Shown here: piece by piece, positions 17,998 to 28,076 of the stretch
Layout: every line of letters begins with the position of its first letter
Position numbering within the stretch: the first letter of the stretch is position 1
Assembly: GCF_004168365.1 (NCBI RefSeq)
Contig: NZ_CP035704.1
Coordinates: 62,001-126,000, forward strand
Origin: Pseudolysobacter antarcticus
Lineage (GTDB): Bacteria > Pseudomonadota > Gammaproteobacteria > Xanthomonadales > Rhodanobacteraceae
Direction of reading: 5' to 3'
Length of the DNA: 64,000 nt
The notes under the pieces: model-generated
Databases searched by the model: none
The model's input: only the letters and a program-made list of their open reading frames with translations
What the model was told of the DNA's origin: nothing
Made by a program: the position numbers and the translations under genes

Positions 17998-19224
17998 ATG
18001 TCCGAGCCGACCAAATCATCCGTTCGCAAGATCATCAAAGGCGCCGTGCAAAAGCCGGTGCAGCATGTCGATGCGGTGGTCGATAGCACCGCCGAATTGC
18101 TCCATAGCAGCGGTCATATGCAGCCGGGTGATGGCATTATTTCCAGCGTGATTGCGTTGTCGCTCGGGTTCTTGAGTTTGCTCGCGGTCGCCGCGTTTCA
18201 TTTTCCGCAGTACCTGACCACACCGGAGTTGCGCCATCAATATTCGGTCGATACCTTGCGCCTGATGTTGTTCGGCGGCTTGTTGCTGGCCGGCGGACTG
18301 GCGCTGAAAAATCTCGTGGTCGGGCGCCGCCGCAATTTGAATATCGTCGCGTTTTTATTCGTGCTGGTGGCGGTTGCGTGCGGCGGTTCACGCGTGGTCG
18401 TGAATGATTTTGCCGATCACACGCCGTACATCGGCCTCGACTGGTTCATCATCGATCTGCTCGGTTCGACCACACTGTTCGTGGTTATCGAAAAACTGTT
18501 TCCGCTGTATCGTGATCAAGCGATTTTCCGCAAGGAATGGCAGACCGACATGAAACATTTTGCGGTCAATCATTTTCTGGTCGGGTTGATTTTGATGACG
18601 GTGAATTTCCTGATTCACCACATGTTCGGCTGGCTGGTGAGCAGCGATTTCCAGCAATACGTGCAGCACATCAGTTTTATTCCGCAACTGTTGTTGTGCA
18701 TTCTTGTCGCCGATCTCGCGCAATACTGGACCCATCGCGCGTATCACGAAATTCCGTACTTCTGGCGCTATCACGCCGTGCATCACAGCGTGAAAACCAT
18801 GGACTGGCTGGCCGGTTCGCGCCAGCACATGCTGGAGCTGATCTGCACGCGTGTGCTGGTGCTTGCGCCGCTGTACGTACTCGGTTTCAGCGAGGCTGTG
18901 ATCAACGCCTACATCATCGTGGTCGGCTTCCAGGCGGTATTCAATCACGCCAACGTGCATCTGCCGTGGGGGCCGCTGAGATACATCATCGTGACGCCGG
19001 ATTTTCATCACTGGCATCACGCCTCCGATGACGAAGCGATCGACAAGAATTACGCCGCGCACTACGCGTTTCTCGATCACCTGTTCGGTACCGCGGTTAA
19101 CGTGCCGCCGACCAAACGTTTCCCGGCAACCTACGGCGTGGTTGGCGATTACATGCCGGACGGATTCATCCGCCAGCAGATGTTCCCGTTTCGCTCGAAG
19201 GCGACAGCAACACCGACGAAGTGA
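17998..19224 (+). CDS. Sterol desaturase / fatty acid hydroxylase family membrane protein
   Basis: 408 residues from the ATG at 17998, eight bases after AAAGGAG. Membrane segments lie near 45-65, 90-108, 115-135, 150-170, 195-215 and 230-250. The three histidine boxes that bind the di-iron centre are all present: Hx3H in THRAYH, Hx2HH in YHAVHHS and Hx2HH in FHHWHHA. Enzymes of this family insert oxygen into lipid or sterol/carotenoid chains using O2. The substrate is unknown; the soluble N-terminal 40 residues (SVRKIIKGAVQKPVQHVD) are Lys-rich and not part of the catalytic fold. It is transcribed alone, with a terminator at 19228-19266. Confidence 0.88.
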   Translation: MSEPTKSSVRKIIKGAVQKPVQHVDAVVDSTAELLHSSGHMQPGDGIISSVIALSLGFLSLLAVAAFHFPQYLTTPELRHQYSVDTLRLMLFGGLLLAGGLALKNLVVGRRRNLNIVAFLFVLVAVACGGSRVVVNDFADHTPYIGLDWFIIDLLGSTTLFVVIEKLFPLYRDQAIFRKEWQTDMKHFAVNHFLVGLILMTVNFLIHHMFGWLVSSDFQQYVQHISFIPQLLLCILVADLAQYWTHRAYHEIPYFWRYHAVHHSVKTMDWLAGSRQHMLELICTRVLVLAPLYVLGFSEAVINAYIIVVGFQAVFNHANVHLPWGPLRYIIVTPDFHHWHHASDDEAIDKNYAAHYAFLDHLFGTAVNVPPTKRFPATYGVVGDYMPDGFIRQQMFPFRSKATATPTK

Positions 19225-19227
19225 AAG

Positions 19228-19266
19228 GCCAGGAATAGAAAATTTCTAGAAAATTCTGGCTTTTTG
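19228..19266 (+). terminator. Terminator of the hydroxylase gene
   Basis: GCCAGGAAT (19228-19236) pairs with ATTCTGGC (19253-19260) with one bulged base, and the A/T-rich loop can pair further. TTTTT follows on the plus strand. It begins 4 bases after the stop codon. Confidence 0.8.
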
Positions 19267-19368
19267 CTGCGTAAATCTCTGAGTAGAAAAATTTTTTCGC
19301 GCGACCCATCGCAAAACCAGTGCTGACGCGACCAATACCTTTGGCGCGCCAGCGTTGGCAACATCAGA

Positions 19369-21987
19369 TCATTGCCAGCCGTTCGAAAAAATTCGATCGA
19401 CGGTAATTACGCGTGCGCTGCTTTGAATCACCTGTTGTGAAGAGTCGCCGAATGTCGATGCTGCGGTAGCGTAACTGGTAGCGGTGATATTGAAATAATT
19501 GTCGATGCGAATCGGTGCGGTCGAGGTGATTTGCCAGCCGCCGGGGATGCGTTGCATCGCACCGAGCGTGATTATCACGCCGCCGCTGCCGCTCGGGTGA
19601 TACGAGCACTCGAGTACGGGCGGCACAGTGAGCTCCGGCGAGCTGCCGCCGCGCAGCCAGGTAAATACCGTGCCATTGGCGTTGACGGTCAGTGACTGGG
19701 TCGCCGCGTCCGGCAGAATCTTGCGCGTGATCTTGTTGTAGCTGTGTCCACCGGAAAGGGTAAACCCGCCGGAGAGCAGCAGCCGTCCGTCGGGTTGCAG
19801 GCTCATCCCGCTTGGCGTCCCATCCATGCCGTCGTCATAGAACGAAGAATCCAGGCTGCCATCCGCATTTAGGCGCGCGAGAAGATCTCTTGTGCTGCCG
19901 CTGGTCGAGCCGAAGTTGCCGCCCACGATCACGCGGCCATCGGCTTGCAATGCCATCGCGTTGACATTGTCGCTGAGCAGCGTGCCGGGATCGAAACTGC
20001 TATCGAACGCGCCGTTGCTGAGCAGGCGTGCGGCGCGCAGACGCGGTTGACCGGCGTAGCTGATGAAATCGCCAGCGATCAGGATGCGCCCGTCCGGTTG
20101 CACCGCCAAGCCGGTGAGAGACTGTTGATCCGGTCCCAGCACGCCAGTAGTAACAGTGAAGCTGTTGTCCTGCGTGCCATCACTGTTCAAGCGTGCGACG
20201 CGACTGCTGGGCATGACGCACACCGCATCGGTGCAGCGGCCAGCGATAAGGATCTTGCCGTCTGCCTGCAGCGCGAAGGACTGCAGATAGTCGAAGCCGC
20301 TGAGGTCGGCCGTGAACGTCGTATCCAGACTGGCATCGCTGTTCATGCGCGCCAAACTCTGGCGTGGCTGACCGTTCACCGTGGTGAAACCGCCGAGCAG
20401 CAATACCTTGCCATTCGGTTGCAGCAGCAGGCCGAGCATCTGGCCATTTGTGCCGGGTGTAGGCGCGAACAACGTATCCAGTGTGCCGTCGTATTTGGCG
20501 CGCGCAATCATGCCGCGCGTGGTGCCGTTGTAGTGGGCGAAGTCGCCGGCTAGCAGCACACGACCATCGGTTTGCGAGGCGAGCGCGCTGACCACGGAAT
20601 CGGCGCCGGTGCCCGGTGCGAAGCTGGTATCCAGCGAGCCAGTCGCCAGCAAACGCACGATATTCTTGCGTGACTGGCCGCCGACCGTACTGAAAAATCC
20701 GCCGACTACAATCGTACCATCGGTTTGCACGCTGACACCGCCGACCGCATCGGCCGTGGAAAACGGCGAGGCGAATCCGCCATCGAGCAAGCCATTCGCA
20801 GTGAGCCTTGCCACATGATTTCGGGTAATACCGTTGACCGTGACGAAATCTCCGCCGATCAGGACATTGCCATCGGCTTGCAGCGCGATGCTGCGCAGGA
20901 GATTTCCAGAAGTGCCCGCACCGGTGCCGATAGTGAACGAAAAATCGATCGTGCCATCATTGTTCACACCGGCCACATGGTTGTAGGCACTGCCCGCATA
21001 CGAGGTGAACATGCCGCCGATCACCAGCGCGCCGTTCGGTCGCAATACAAGGCTGTGGACAAACGCATTCGGGCCAGTGCCGGGATTAAAGCCGGCATCC
21101 AACGTGCCGTTGTCGAGTACGCGCGCGATGCGATTGATCACCGTGCCACGCAAAGTGGTGAACTGGCCGCCTAGCAGGATGTTGCCATCCATTTGCAGCG
21201 CCAGCGCGTACACCGCGGCGTTGGCGCTGAGTTGCAGATCAAAATTTAGATCGAGTGTGCCGGTACTGAAAAACCGAGCGATACCGACACGCGAAGTGCC
21301 GCCGATGCTATCGAAGCGTCCGCCGACCACCATTGTGCCGTTCGGCAGCACGAGGAACTTCTCGATGGTCGGTACGCCGGAAATAACACCGAGCGTGCCG
21401 GAGTTGAAACTCGGATCGATCGAGCCGTCGGCGAACAAGCGTGCAATGTGATTGTGTGCTGCGCCGGCGTAACTCGTGAACGAACCGCCGATCAGGATTT
21501 TTCCATCCGGCTGCAACGCAACGGCGCTCACATCATTGTTGGCCGAGCCGGCGGTAGCAAAGCCGGTATCGAGCGTGCCGTCGGCATGCAATCGTGCTAG
21601 AAAAGATTTCGCCGTGCCATCCACCGCGATGAAATTGCCACCGATCAGGATCTGGCCATCGCTCTGAACCGCGACCGCCTCGACCGTGCTCGAGATATTG
21701 ATGAGCGCGCTGAAATCGGGATCGACCTGGCCGGTTGGCAGCAACCGCACGATGCCCGATTGCGCCTGAGTACCGACCGCCGAAGTGCCGCCGACCAGCG
21801 CCTTGCCATCCGCCTGCACCGCGAGCGCGTAGACCGGACCATTCACATTGGAGTTGTAGCCGGCGAAATCGGTGATTTGTGCGTGTGCAAGTGTGTTAGC
21901 GAAAATCACCGCGCTTGCGAGCAGCCAAAGCCCGCCGGAAAACCTCCGCACGGTTCGGTCGGTTATGCGGTGGTTTTGATGTGACAT
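19369..21987 (-). CDS. Secreted delta-60 repeat (beta-propeller-like) protein with IFxNGW C-terminus
   Basis: 872 residues from the ATG at 21987, which has AGGAG nine bases upstream. The signal peptide spans about 1-36 (SGGLWLLASAVIFANTLAHA). The rest is dominated by tandem delta-60 repeats of 50-55 residues, each with a core like VQPDGRILIAGDF followed by RLxxxGxLDxxF. I can follow more than a dozen of them. The repeats resemble propeller blades. The final 130 residues differ (TWLRGGSSPELTVPP, a beta-sandwich-like segment) and the protein ends in VDRIFSNGWQ, one form of the C-terminal motif shared by five secreted proteins here. Function is unknown; likely cell surface or secreted. Confidence 0.85.
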   Translation of the reverse strand: MSHQNHRITDRTVRRFSGGLWLLASAVIFANTLAHAQITDFAGYNSNVNGPVYALAVQADGKALVGGTSAVGTQAQSGIVRLLPTGQVDPDFSALINISSTVEAVAVQSDGQILIGGNFIAVDGTAKSFLARLHADGTLDTGFATAGSANNDVSAVALQPDGKILIGGSFTSYAGAAHNHIARLFADGSIDPSFNSGTLGVISGVPTIEKFLVLPNGTMVVGGRFDSIGGTSRVGIARFFSTGTLDLNFDLQLSANAAVYALALQMDGNILLGGQFTTLRGTVINRIARVLDNGTLDAGFNPGTGPNAFVHSLVLRPNGALVIGGMFTSYAGSAYNHVAGVNNDGTIDFSFTIGTGAGTSGNLLRSIALQADGNVLIGGDFVTVNGITRNHVARLTANGLLDGGFASPFSTADAVGGVSVQTDGTIVVGGFFSTVGGQSRKNIVRLLATGSLDTSFAPGTGADSVVSALASQTDGRVLLAGDFAHYNGTTRGMIARAKYDGTLDTLFAPTPGTNGQMLGLLLQPNGKVLLLGGFTTVNGQPRQSLARMNSDASLDTTFTADLSGFDYLQSFALQADGKILIAGRCTDAVCVMPSSRVARLNSDGTQDNSFTVTTGVLGPDQQSLTGLAVQPDGRILIAGDFISYAGQPRLRAARLLSNGAFDSSFDPGTLLSDNVNAMALQADGRVIVGGNFGSTSGSTRDLLARLNADGSLDSSFYDDGMDGTPSGMSLQPDGRLLLSGGFTLSGGHSYNKITRKILPDAATQSLTVNANGTVFTWLRGGSSPELTVPPVLECSYHPSGSGGVIITLGAMQRIPGGWQITSTAPIRIDNYFNITATSYATAASTFGDSSQQVIQSSARVITVDRIFSNGWQ

Positions 21988-22156
21988 GAGGCGTGCTCCT
22001 GGGCTTGCCGCAATTGGCTTCCACGAGTAACGCCGTTTTAGAACGAACTGCGACATTCAATAGCGCGTTGTACAAAAACGTGTGTCCAGGTCAACGAGAA
22101 AATCTTCTATGGATGTTGCAAATCCAGTTTGCGAGAGTAGATAAACGCGTGTGGAT

Positions 22157-23653
22157 TCAAACGCGAGCGCGGGTGTTTTCAGTGTTGTAGGCGCGCGGCG
22201 AAATTTGCCGCTCAATCCACTCGAACACTTCCTGCACCAGCAGTGCCATGACCGCAGCAGGGATCGCACCTTCGAGAATGAGCGCGATATTGTCGAGGCG
22301 GATGCCGGTGAGAATGGTTTCGCCGTAACCACCCGCGCCGATCAGCGCGCCGAGCGTGGCAGTGCCGACATTGATCACCGCGGCGATTTTTATTCCGGCC
22401 AGGATGGTGCGCGCGGCGAGCGGCAATTCGATCCGCCACAAGCGGGTCGAATACGGCAAGCCGAGCGCGGCGGCAGACTCGCGCAGCTCGGGCGTTATGC
22501 CAGTCAAACCGGCGTAAGTATTGCGCACGATCGGCAGCAGGCTGTAGAGAAACAGAGCGACGATCGCGGTCGGTGCCCCGATGCCGAACAGCGGGATCAT
22601 GAATACGAACATCGCCAGTGATGGCACGGTTTGCAGGATGCCGGTGAGCGAGAGAATGATACGCGCGACTCTTGGTTTTCGCGCGGCGAAAATGCCGAGC
22701 GGCAGGCCGAGCAAGAGCGCCAGGCTGAGCGACAGCGAGACGAGTTCGAGATGCTCCAGTGTGCGCGCGAGGATACGTGTTATGCGGCCTGCATCTGCGG
22801 CCGAATCCGACCCGACACCAAGAAATTCCGCAGCGACATCAGTATCGGTTCGCGCTGAAATTTTCACCGCGGCGTTCATGCGTTGCATCGCCGCGAGATC
22901 GATGCGCGCACCCAGCGACCGCAATACGGCAGCGAGCGCCGGCTCGCGTTTTAATGCATCGAGGCGATACACGAGTACGGCGTCGTAGCGCGGAAAATAT
23001 TTGCGATCGTCATCGAGCACGCGCAGATCGTAATAGGCAATTTCGGCGTCGCTGGTATACAAATCCACGACGTCGATCGAATCACTTTTCAAGGCGCGAT
23101 ACGCCAGGTCGTGATCCATGCCGCGCGGCACCTGCGGCAATCCGTACGCTTCGCGCAACGCCGGCCAACCATCGCCGCGCTGCAGAAATTCGTTCGACAA
23201 ACCGAACCGCAATTCAGGATGTTTCGGCAGATCCGAAATGCGTTCGATACCGAGTTTCTGTGCCGCCGTACGTGCCATGCCGAGCGCGTAACTGTCGTTG
23301 AAACCGAGCGGTGCGCTGAGGCCGAGTCCGCGCGATTTCAGCGCCGCGCCGATCGCGGCGAGACCAGCATTTGCTGGCAGTTCCGGCAGCAGTTCACGCA
23401 GTAGCGTGCCGGTGTATTCCGCATAGATATCGATGTCGCCGTTTTCCAGCGCGCGCCACACGATGCGCGTGCCGCCGAGCGCACGACGATGCTGCATTTC
23501 GATGTGCTGCTGCTGCGCCTGCAGCCGCACGATCTCTGCGAGCAACAACGATTCGGTAAAGTTTTTCGAGCCGACCACGAGCGGTTTTGCGCATACCGGA
23601 TGGATCGACAAAACCAGCACGAAGATCAATACGACATGACGAAAAATACTCAT
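22157..23653 (-). CDS. Osmoprotectant ABC transporter: substrate-binding domain fused to permease
   Basis: 498 residues from the ATG at 23653, whose ATGA overlaps the stop of the ATPase gene. Residues 1-22 are a signal/anchor (VVLIFVLVLSIHPVCA). Residues 24-275 are an OpuAC/ProX-type binding domain (VVGSKNFTESLLLAEIV, DIYAEYTGTLL, DVVDLYTSDAEI). Residues 294-485 are a permease of the OpuCB/ProW class, with QTVPSLAMFVFMIP and the ATPase-contact loop RESAAALGLP. Fusion of binding domain and permease in one chain is known for this class (for example OpuA-type systems) but the order here is binding domain first. It imports glycine betaine, choline or related solutes for osmoprotection; the ligand is not certain. 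Confidence 0.9.
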   Translation of the reverse strand: MSIFRHVVLIFVLVLSIHPVCAKPLVVGSKNFTESLLLAEIVRLQAQQQHIEMQHRRALGGTRIVWRALENGDIDIYAEYTGTLLRELLPELPANAGLAAIGAALKSRGLGLSAPLGFNDSYALGMARTAAQKLGIERISDLPKHPELRFGLSNEFLQRGDGWPALREAYGLPQVPRGMDHDLAYRALKSDSIDVVDLYTSDAEIAYYDLRVLDDDRKYFPRYDAVLVYRLDALKREPALAAVLRSLGARIDLAAMQRMNAAVKISARTDTDVAAEFLGVGSDSAADAGRITRILARTLEHLELVSLSLSLALLLGLPLGIFAARKPRVARIILSLTGILQTVPSLAMFVFMIPLFGIGAPTAIVALFLYSLLPIVRNTYAGLTGITPELRESAAALGLPYSTRLWRIELPLAARTILAGIKIAAVINVGTATLGALIGAGGYGETILTGIRLDNIALILEGAIPAAVMALLVQEVFEWIERQISPRAYNTENTRARV

Positions 23654-24390
23654 GCGGATGCCGCCGTCAGATCGCGGCGAGCATGTACAAAACGTTCGAC
23701 CCATGCGTTCGCTGGCGTGTGTCGCAAGGCATCCAGATCGCCGCTCTGCTGCACCTTGCCGGCATCGAGCAAAATCAGTCGCGGCGCAAGAAATGCCGCC
23801 TCGGCGAGATCATGCGTGACCAGCACGACGGTTTTGTCGATGCCGGTAAAAATCGCCGCGAGTTCGTCCTGCAGTTCGTAACGCACGATCGGATCGAGCG
23901 CACTCAATGGTTCATCAAGCAACAGCGCCAGCGGATCGAGCATCAACGCGCGCATCAGCGCCACGCGTTGGCGCTGTCCGCCGGAAAGTTCGAGCGGATA
24001 ACGCTGTAATCCATCGCGCGGAAAATGCGTGAGCGCGGCGAGGATTTCGATGCGCTCCTCGATGCGCGTCTTCGGCCAGCCGACATACTGTGGCAGCAGC
24101 GCGAGGTTATCGTACGCGCTGAGATGCGGGAACAAACCGCCATCCTGGATGACGTAGCCGATGCCGCGACGCAGCGCGAGCAGATCGAGGTTTTGCAGCG
24201 GTACGCCGTCGATGCGAACGACACCGCTATCCGCGCGCTCCAGGCCGAGCAACAACCGCAACACGGTGGATTTTCCCGAGCCGCTGCTGCCGATCAGTGC
24301 ACTGATTGAACCGCGCGGAAATTCGAGCGTTACGCCTTCGAGCGCGAGCGTCGTGCCGTAATATTTGCTGACGTTGTCAAGCTGAAACAT
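23650..24390 (-). CDS. Osmoprotectant ABC transporter ATP-binding protein
   Basis: 246 residues from the ATG at 24390 (MFQLDNVSKYYG). It has all ABC motifs: Walker A GSSGSGKST (34-42), Q-loop Gln82, signature LSGGQ (135-139), Walker B LALLLDEP (154-161) and the switch histidine in LVTHDLAEA. The sequence is closest in style to OpuCA/ProV ATPases, but it ends soon after the ATPase core, so the tandem CBS domains that sense ionic strength in OpuA/OpuCA are absent. Its stop overlaps the start of the fused binding/permease gene by four bases (ATGA), so the two are translationally coupled. It lies 62 bases downstream of the YVTN/Ig protein gene. Confidence 0.93.
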   Translation of the reverse strand: MFQLDNVSKYYGTTLALEGVTLEFPRGSISALIGSSGSGKSTVLRLLLGLERADSGVVRIDGVPLQNLDLLALRRGIGYVIQDGGLFPHLSAYDNLALLPQYVGWPKTRIEERIEILAALTHFPRDGLQRYPLELSGGQRQRVALMRALMLDPLALLLDEPLSALDPIVRYELQDELAAIFTGIDKTVVLVTHDLAEAAFLAPRLILLDAGKVQQSGDLDALRHTPANAWVERFVHARRDLTAASA

Positions 24391-24451
24391 ACGCGTTTTC
24401 CAGGCGAGGCAAAGGCCAAGATACCACTGCGCGGAAATTGTTCTGTCGTTC

Positions 24452-27400
24452 TCACGGCACTTCAAAGCCATTCGCAAAAATCCGATCGGTATCGATCACG
24501 ATCGAAAAATTCTGACTCGCACCGCTGCCCACACCGTTGCTGGCCAGCACAGTGCCGGTATAGGTTCCGGCCAGGGTCGGTTTGCCGCTGAGCAATCCTG
24601 CGGGTGTCAGGGTTAGTCCGGGCGGGAGTATTCCGCTGCCGAGTGCAAAGCTCGGCGCAGGCGAACCGCTGGCGTTATAACTGAACGAGTAGGCCACGCT
24701 GAAATGGCCGCCCGGCGGCGCGGCGCTGGTGATACTCGGCGCCTGGGTAATGGTGATGCTGAAATTCTGCGTCGCATCGCTGCCGATGCCGTTGCCGGCT
24801 TTTATGCTGCCGCTGTAGAGCCCGGGTATTGTCGGTGTGCCGCTCAGAATGCCGGCGGTCGATAACGACAAACCCGGTGGCAAGGTGCCCGATTGCAAGC
24901 TGAAATTCGACGCTGGAAATCCGCTCGCCGCATAGACAAACGAGTAGGCGGTGGCGACGTTGCCGCCGGGTGCTGCGCTGGTGGTAATCAGTGGCGCCTG
25001 TCCGATCGTGAGCACGATATCTTGGCTTGCATCGACGCCCACGCCGTTGTCGATCGAGATGGTTGCGTTGAAAATTCCGGTTGCGCTAGGTGTGCCGCCG
25101 ATGTGACCCGAGCTGCTCAAGCTCAACCCCGACGGTAGGCTGCCGCTGAGCAGTACGAACGTCGGCGCAGGTGTGCCGAGCACCTGATAATCGAATGTGT
25201 ATGGCGTGCTGATCACGCCATTCGGCGGCGTGTTGATGAAGCTCGGCGCCTGCGTGACATTGATGCTGAAGCTCTGTGATGGATCGGGCAGCGCGCCGTT
25301 GCTGGCCGTGACCGTGCCGCTAAACAGACCGGCGAGTGTCGGCATTCCGCTGATCGTACCGTTCGGCGCAAGGGTGAGTCCGGGCGGCAGGCTGCCCACC
25401 GTCACCTGATAAAACATCGGCGCGATGCTGTTGCCGCTGTAGCTGAAATTGTAACTGTTGCCGACCGCGCCATTGCCCGGTGTGGCGCTGTTGAGCGTGG
25501 GTGCTGCGATCACGTTAAAGGCATACGCCGCCATGTCTCCGATCATCGGATTACCTGGAGCGCTGTTATTTTTGGCTTGCAATCCATCCACCGCGAATGC
25601 GTACAGCGTATGCGTGCCAGCGCTCAGCGCGGAAAAATTTCCAGAGAAACTCCCATCGCCATTCGCGCTGGCGACCATCCACGATCCGAGCAGATTATCG
25701 AGCTGGTAATACACGCCGGTGGCTGGCAGCGCGTAGGGTGAATAAGCGCTGCTCGGGGTGAACAAAAAATTCTGCGTGGCGGCACTGGTATGAAAGCGCA
25801 GGCCTGGATTGCTCTGCAACGGAATGCTGTCGTGCCGAACCTGCTGCGAAATCGTGCTCATATAATCGTTGGCGCTGTTGCTGACATACGCGCGATGCGT
25901 CACCGAATTCACCACCAGCGCATACGGGCTGGTGCCGACTTGGTAGATGGATTGCTTGAGAGTTTGGCCATCGATGACGGTGACGGTGTTATCGAGAAAA
26001 CTCGCGACGAAAATCTGGTTGGTGGCGGGGTCGACAGCCACCGTATTCGGCAGCGGGCCGACCGTGACTTGTGCCACCACCGTGTTGTTACCGCTATCGA
26101 TCACGCTGACCCTGTTTGGCGCCGACACCGGACTATTGGTGACATACACGCGCTTGGTATTCGCGTTTACCGCCAATGCGCGCGGCGGCCCGCCCAGCGC
26201 GATGGTCGCCACGATCGCATTGCCGTCGATCACACTGAGATTATTGCTGTCGTGATTGATTACATAAACGCGGTTGCTAAGCGTATCGATGGCAAGCGCG
26301 GTCGGCGTCGTGCCCACCAGCACGGTCGCATCGATCGTGGCGCTGGCGCCGTCGATGATGCTGACACTGCCGGCCGTGGTATTCGCAACATAGATTTTTC
26401 CGTTAGCCGGATTCACCACCAGCGCCTGCGGCCCGGTGCCGACCGTGATCGTGCCGATCGTACCCACGGCGCGATCAATCACGCTGACGGTGTTGTCGGT
26501 CGAGTTGGCAACATAAGCGCGATGCGTTACCGGATTCGTCGCTACCGCCAGTGGCATGTTGCCGACTGCGACGGTCTGCACGGTGTGATCGGCATTGATG
26601 ATGCTGACCGAGTTGCCGAGGCGATTCACCACATAGGTTTCGCCATTCACGACATCGGTCGTGAGCGAGACAGGATCATTGCCGACCGGGACGGTCACAC
26701 TGATCTGCAACGTGTCGTCGAACACGCCGACGGTATTCGACGCGCGATTCGCCGAATACACGGTATTCGTGACTTGATTTAGCGCAAGCGATTGCGGCGA
26801 GTGTCCGGTGGACAGGAAATAATTTTGGTTGTCGACCGCCGCATAGGTTTCATCAATCACGCTCATGGTGTACCAGCCGCCATTGGCCGCGTAGATGCGG
26901 CCCGTGATTGGATTGAGTGCCACGGCCTGCGGATAATATCCATTATTGGAAACCGGGCCCGACGGCACGCTCTGCATCAAATTATTGTTCGACGGATCGA
27001 GGATCACCACGGCGTGCGTGGCAGAGCTGCCGAAATACACCTTGCCGGTGATCGGGTTGACGACCGGTGCCGACGGCGAGCCCGGCACGGTCAGCAAAGT
27101 GACGGCATTCGTCGCACCGTCGATCAGCATGAGTTTGTCGGAGTTGTAGCACGAGATATAAATCTTGTTGCGCACGCTGTCGATGGCAAAATCGATCAGC
27201 CCGAGCGCGCCATCCAGATTGAAAGACTGCAGTGTCGCCCCGTCGATCACGGTGATGAACGCATCGCCGAGGTTCGCGACATAGATCATGTTCGTGGCCG
27301 GATTCACGGCGATGCCGAAGGGGTGGTAACCGACATCGACATAATCGCTGATACTGTTGCTGGTCGCATCGATCACGGCAACACTGCTTGAATCGATCAG

Positions 27401-27967
27401 CGTGACGTAGATTTTTTGCGTCAACGGATTCACTGCGATCGCCTGCACCGTAGTTGCGATGGTGACGCTGGCGATCACGCTGTTGTTGCTGCCATCGATC
27501 ATGCTGATGACGCCGGCATTGTGATTGCCGACGTAGATGCGGTTGGTGGTGGTATCGACCGTCACGCAGGATAATCCGCTGCCGAGCGCAATATGAGTCA
27601 GCGTGTTGTCGCTGCCATTCACAACCACAAAATCGGCCGTGGTCGTGACATATATTTTGTTGGTCGACGGATTCAGCGCGAGGCCGGTCACCTGTGCGCC
27701 GAGCTGGAGATTCGTTACGGTGTTCGCCGCATCCACCACCATCAAGGTCGTTGACGTCATCGAGCTGCTATACACTTTTCCGCTGATCGGATTCACGACG
27801 AGGCTGCCCGGGCTGCCAGGCAGGGCGATGTCGTAGGAGATCGTCGCAAACGATAAAAGCGGCAGCAGCAAAAACAGCAGCAGAAATTTTTGCGCGAGAC
27901 GCGGTGCAATCATTCGCGCCGATCGGTTTCGCAAAAAAAGCAAAGTCGTGGGAATGGGGGAATTCAT
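24452..27967 (-). CDS. Secreted YVTN beta-propeller and Ig-repeat protein with IFxNGF C-terminus
   Basis: 1171 residues from the ATG at 27967; an alternative ATG at 27913 gives a more standard signal peptide (QKFLLLFLLLPLLSFA). Residues of about 45-760 hold many YVTN-type repeats of roughly 42 residues, with cores like TNKIYVT and NNTVTVIDG, forming one or more beta-propellers. Residues of about 840-1150 hold four He_PIG-type Ig repeats, each with a LPPGLxLxxxGxxxGxP core. The end is IDTDRIFANGFEVP. It probably sits at or outside the cell surface, and function is unknown. It is divergent from the ECF sigma gene, with 109 bases between starts, so the sigma factor might control it. Confidence 0.86.
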   Translation of the reverse strand: MNSPIPTTLLFLRNRSARMIAPRLAQKFLLLFLLLPLLSFATISYDIALPGSPGSLVVNPISGKVYSSSMTSTTLMVVDAANTVTNLQLGAQVTGLALNPSTNKIYVTTTADFVVVNGSDNTLTHIALGSGLSCVTVDTTTNRIYVGNHNAGVISMIDGSNNSVIASVTIATTVQAIAVNPLTQKIYVTLIDSSSVAVIDATSNSISDYVDVGYHPFGIAVNPATNMIYVANLGDAFITVIDGATLQSFNLDGALGLIDFAIDSVRNKIYISCYNSDKLMLIDGATNAVTLLTVPGSPSAPVVNPITGKVYFGSSATHAVVILDPSNNNLMQSVPSGPVSNNGYYPQAVALNPITGRIYAANGGWYTMSVIDETYAAVDNQNYFLSTGHSPQSLALNQVTNTVYSANRASNTVGVFDDTLQISVTVPVGNDPVSLTTDVVNGETYVVNRLGNSVSIINADHTVQTVAVGNMPLAVATNPVTHRAYVANSTDNTVSVIDRAVGTIGTITVGTGPQALVVNPANGKIYVANTTAGSVSIIDGASATIDATVLVGTTPTALAIDTLSNRVYVINHDSNNLSVIDGNAIVATIALGGPPRALAVNANTKRVYVTNSPVSAPNRVSVIDSGNNTVVAQVTVGPLPNTVAVDPATNQIFVASFLDNTVTVIDGQTLKQSIYQVGTSPYALVVNSVTHRAYVSNSANDYMSTISQQVRHDSIPLQSNPGLRFHTSAATQNFLFTPSSAYSPYALPATGVYYQLDNLLGSWMVASANGDGSFSGNFSALSAGTHTLYAFAVDGLQAKNNSAPGNPMIGDMAAYAFNVIAAPTLNSATPGNGAVGNSYNFSYSGNSIAPMFYQVTVGSLPPGLTLAPNGTISGMPTLAGLFSGTVTASNGALPDPSQSFSINVTQAPSFINTPPNGVISTPYTFDYQVLGTPAPTFVLLSGSLPSGLSLSSSGHIGGTPSATGIFNATISIDNGVGVDASQDIVLTIGQAPLITTSAAPGGNVATAYSFVYAASGFPASNFSLQSGTLPPGLSLSTAGILSGTPTIPGLYSGSIKAGNGIGSDATQNFSITITQAPSITSAAPPGGHFSVAYSFSYNASGSPAPSFALGSGILPPGLTLTPAGLLSGKPTLAGTYTGTVLASNGVGSGASQNFSIVIDTDRIFANGFEVP

Positions 27968-28076
27968 GATTGCAGTTTCCGTATTGACTGATCACCCAAG
28001 CGCAAAACGGTGCACAACTCCTTCATGTTTTTTGTGCGGCATGTATGATTTAACCAGCACGATCAAACGACACCCC

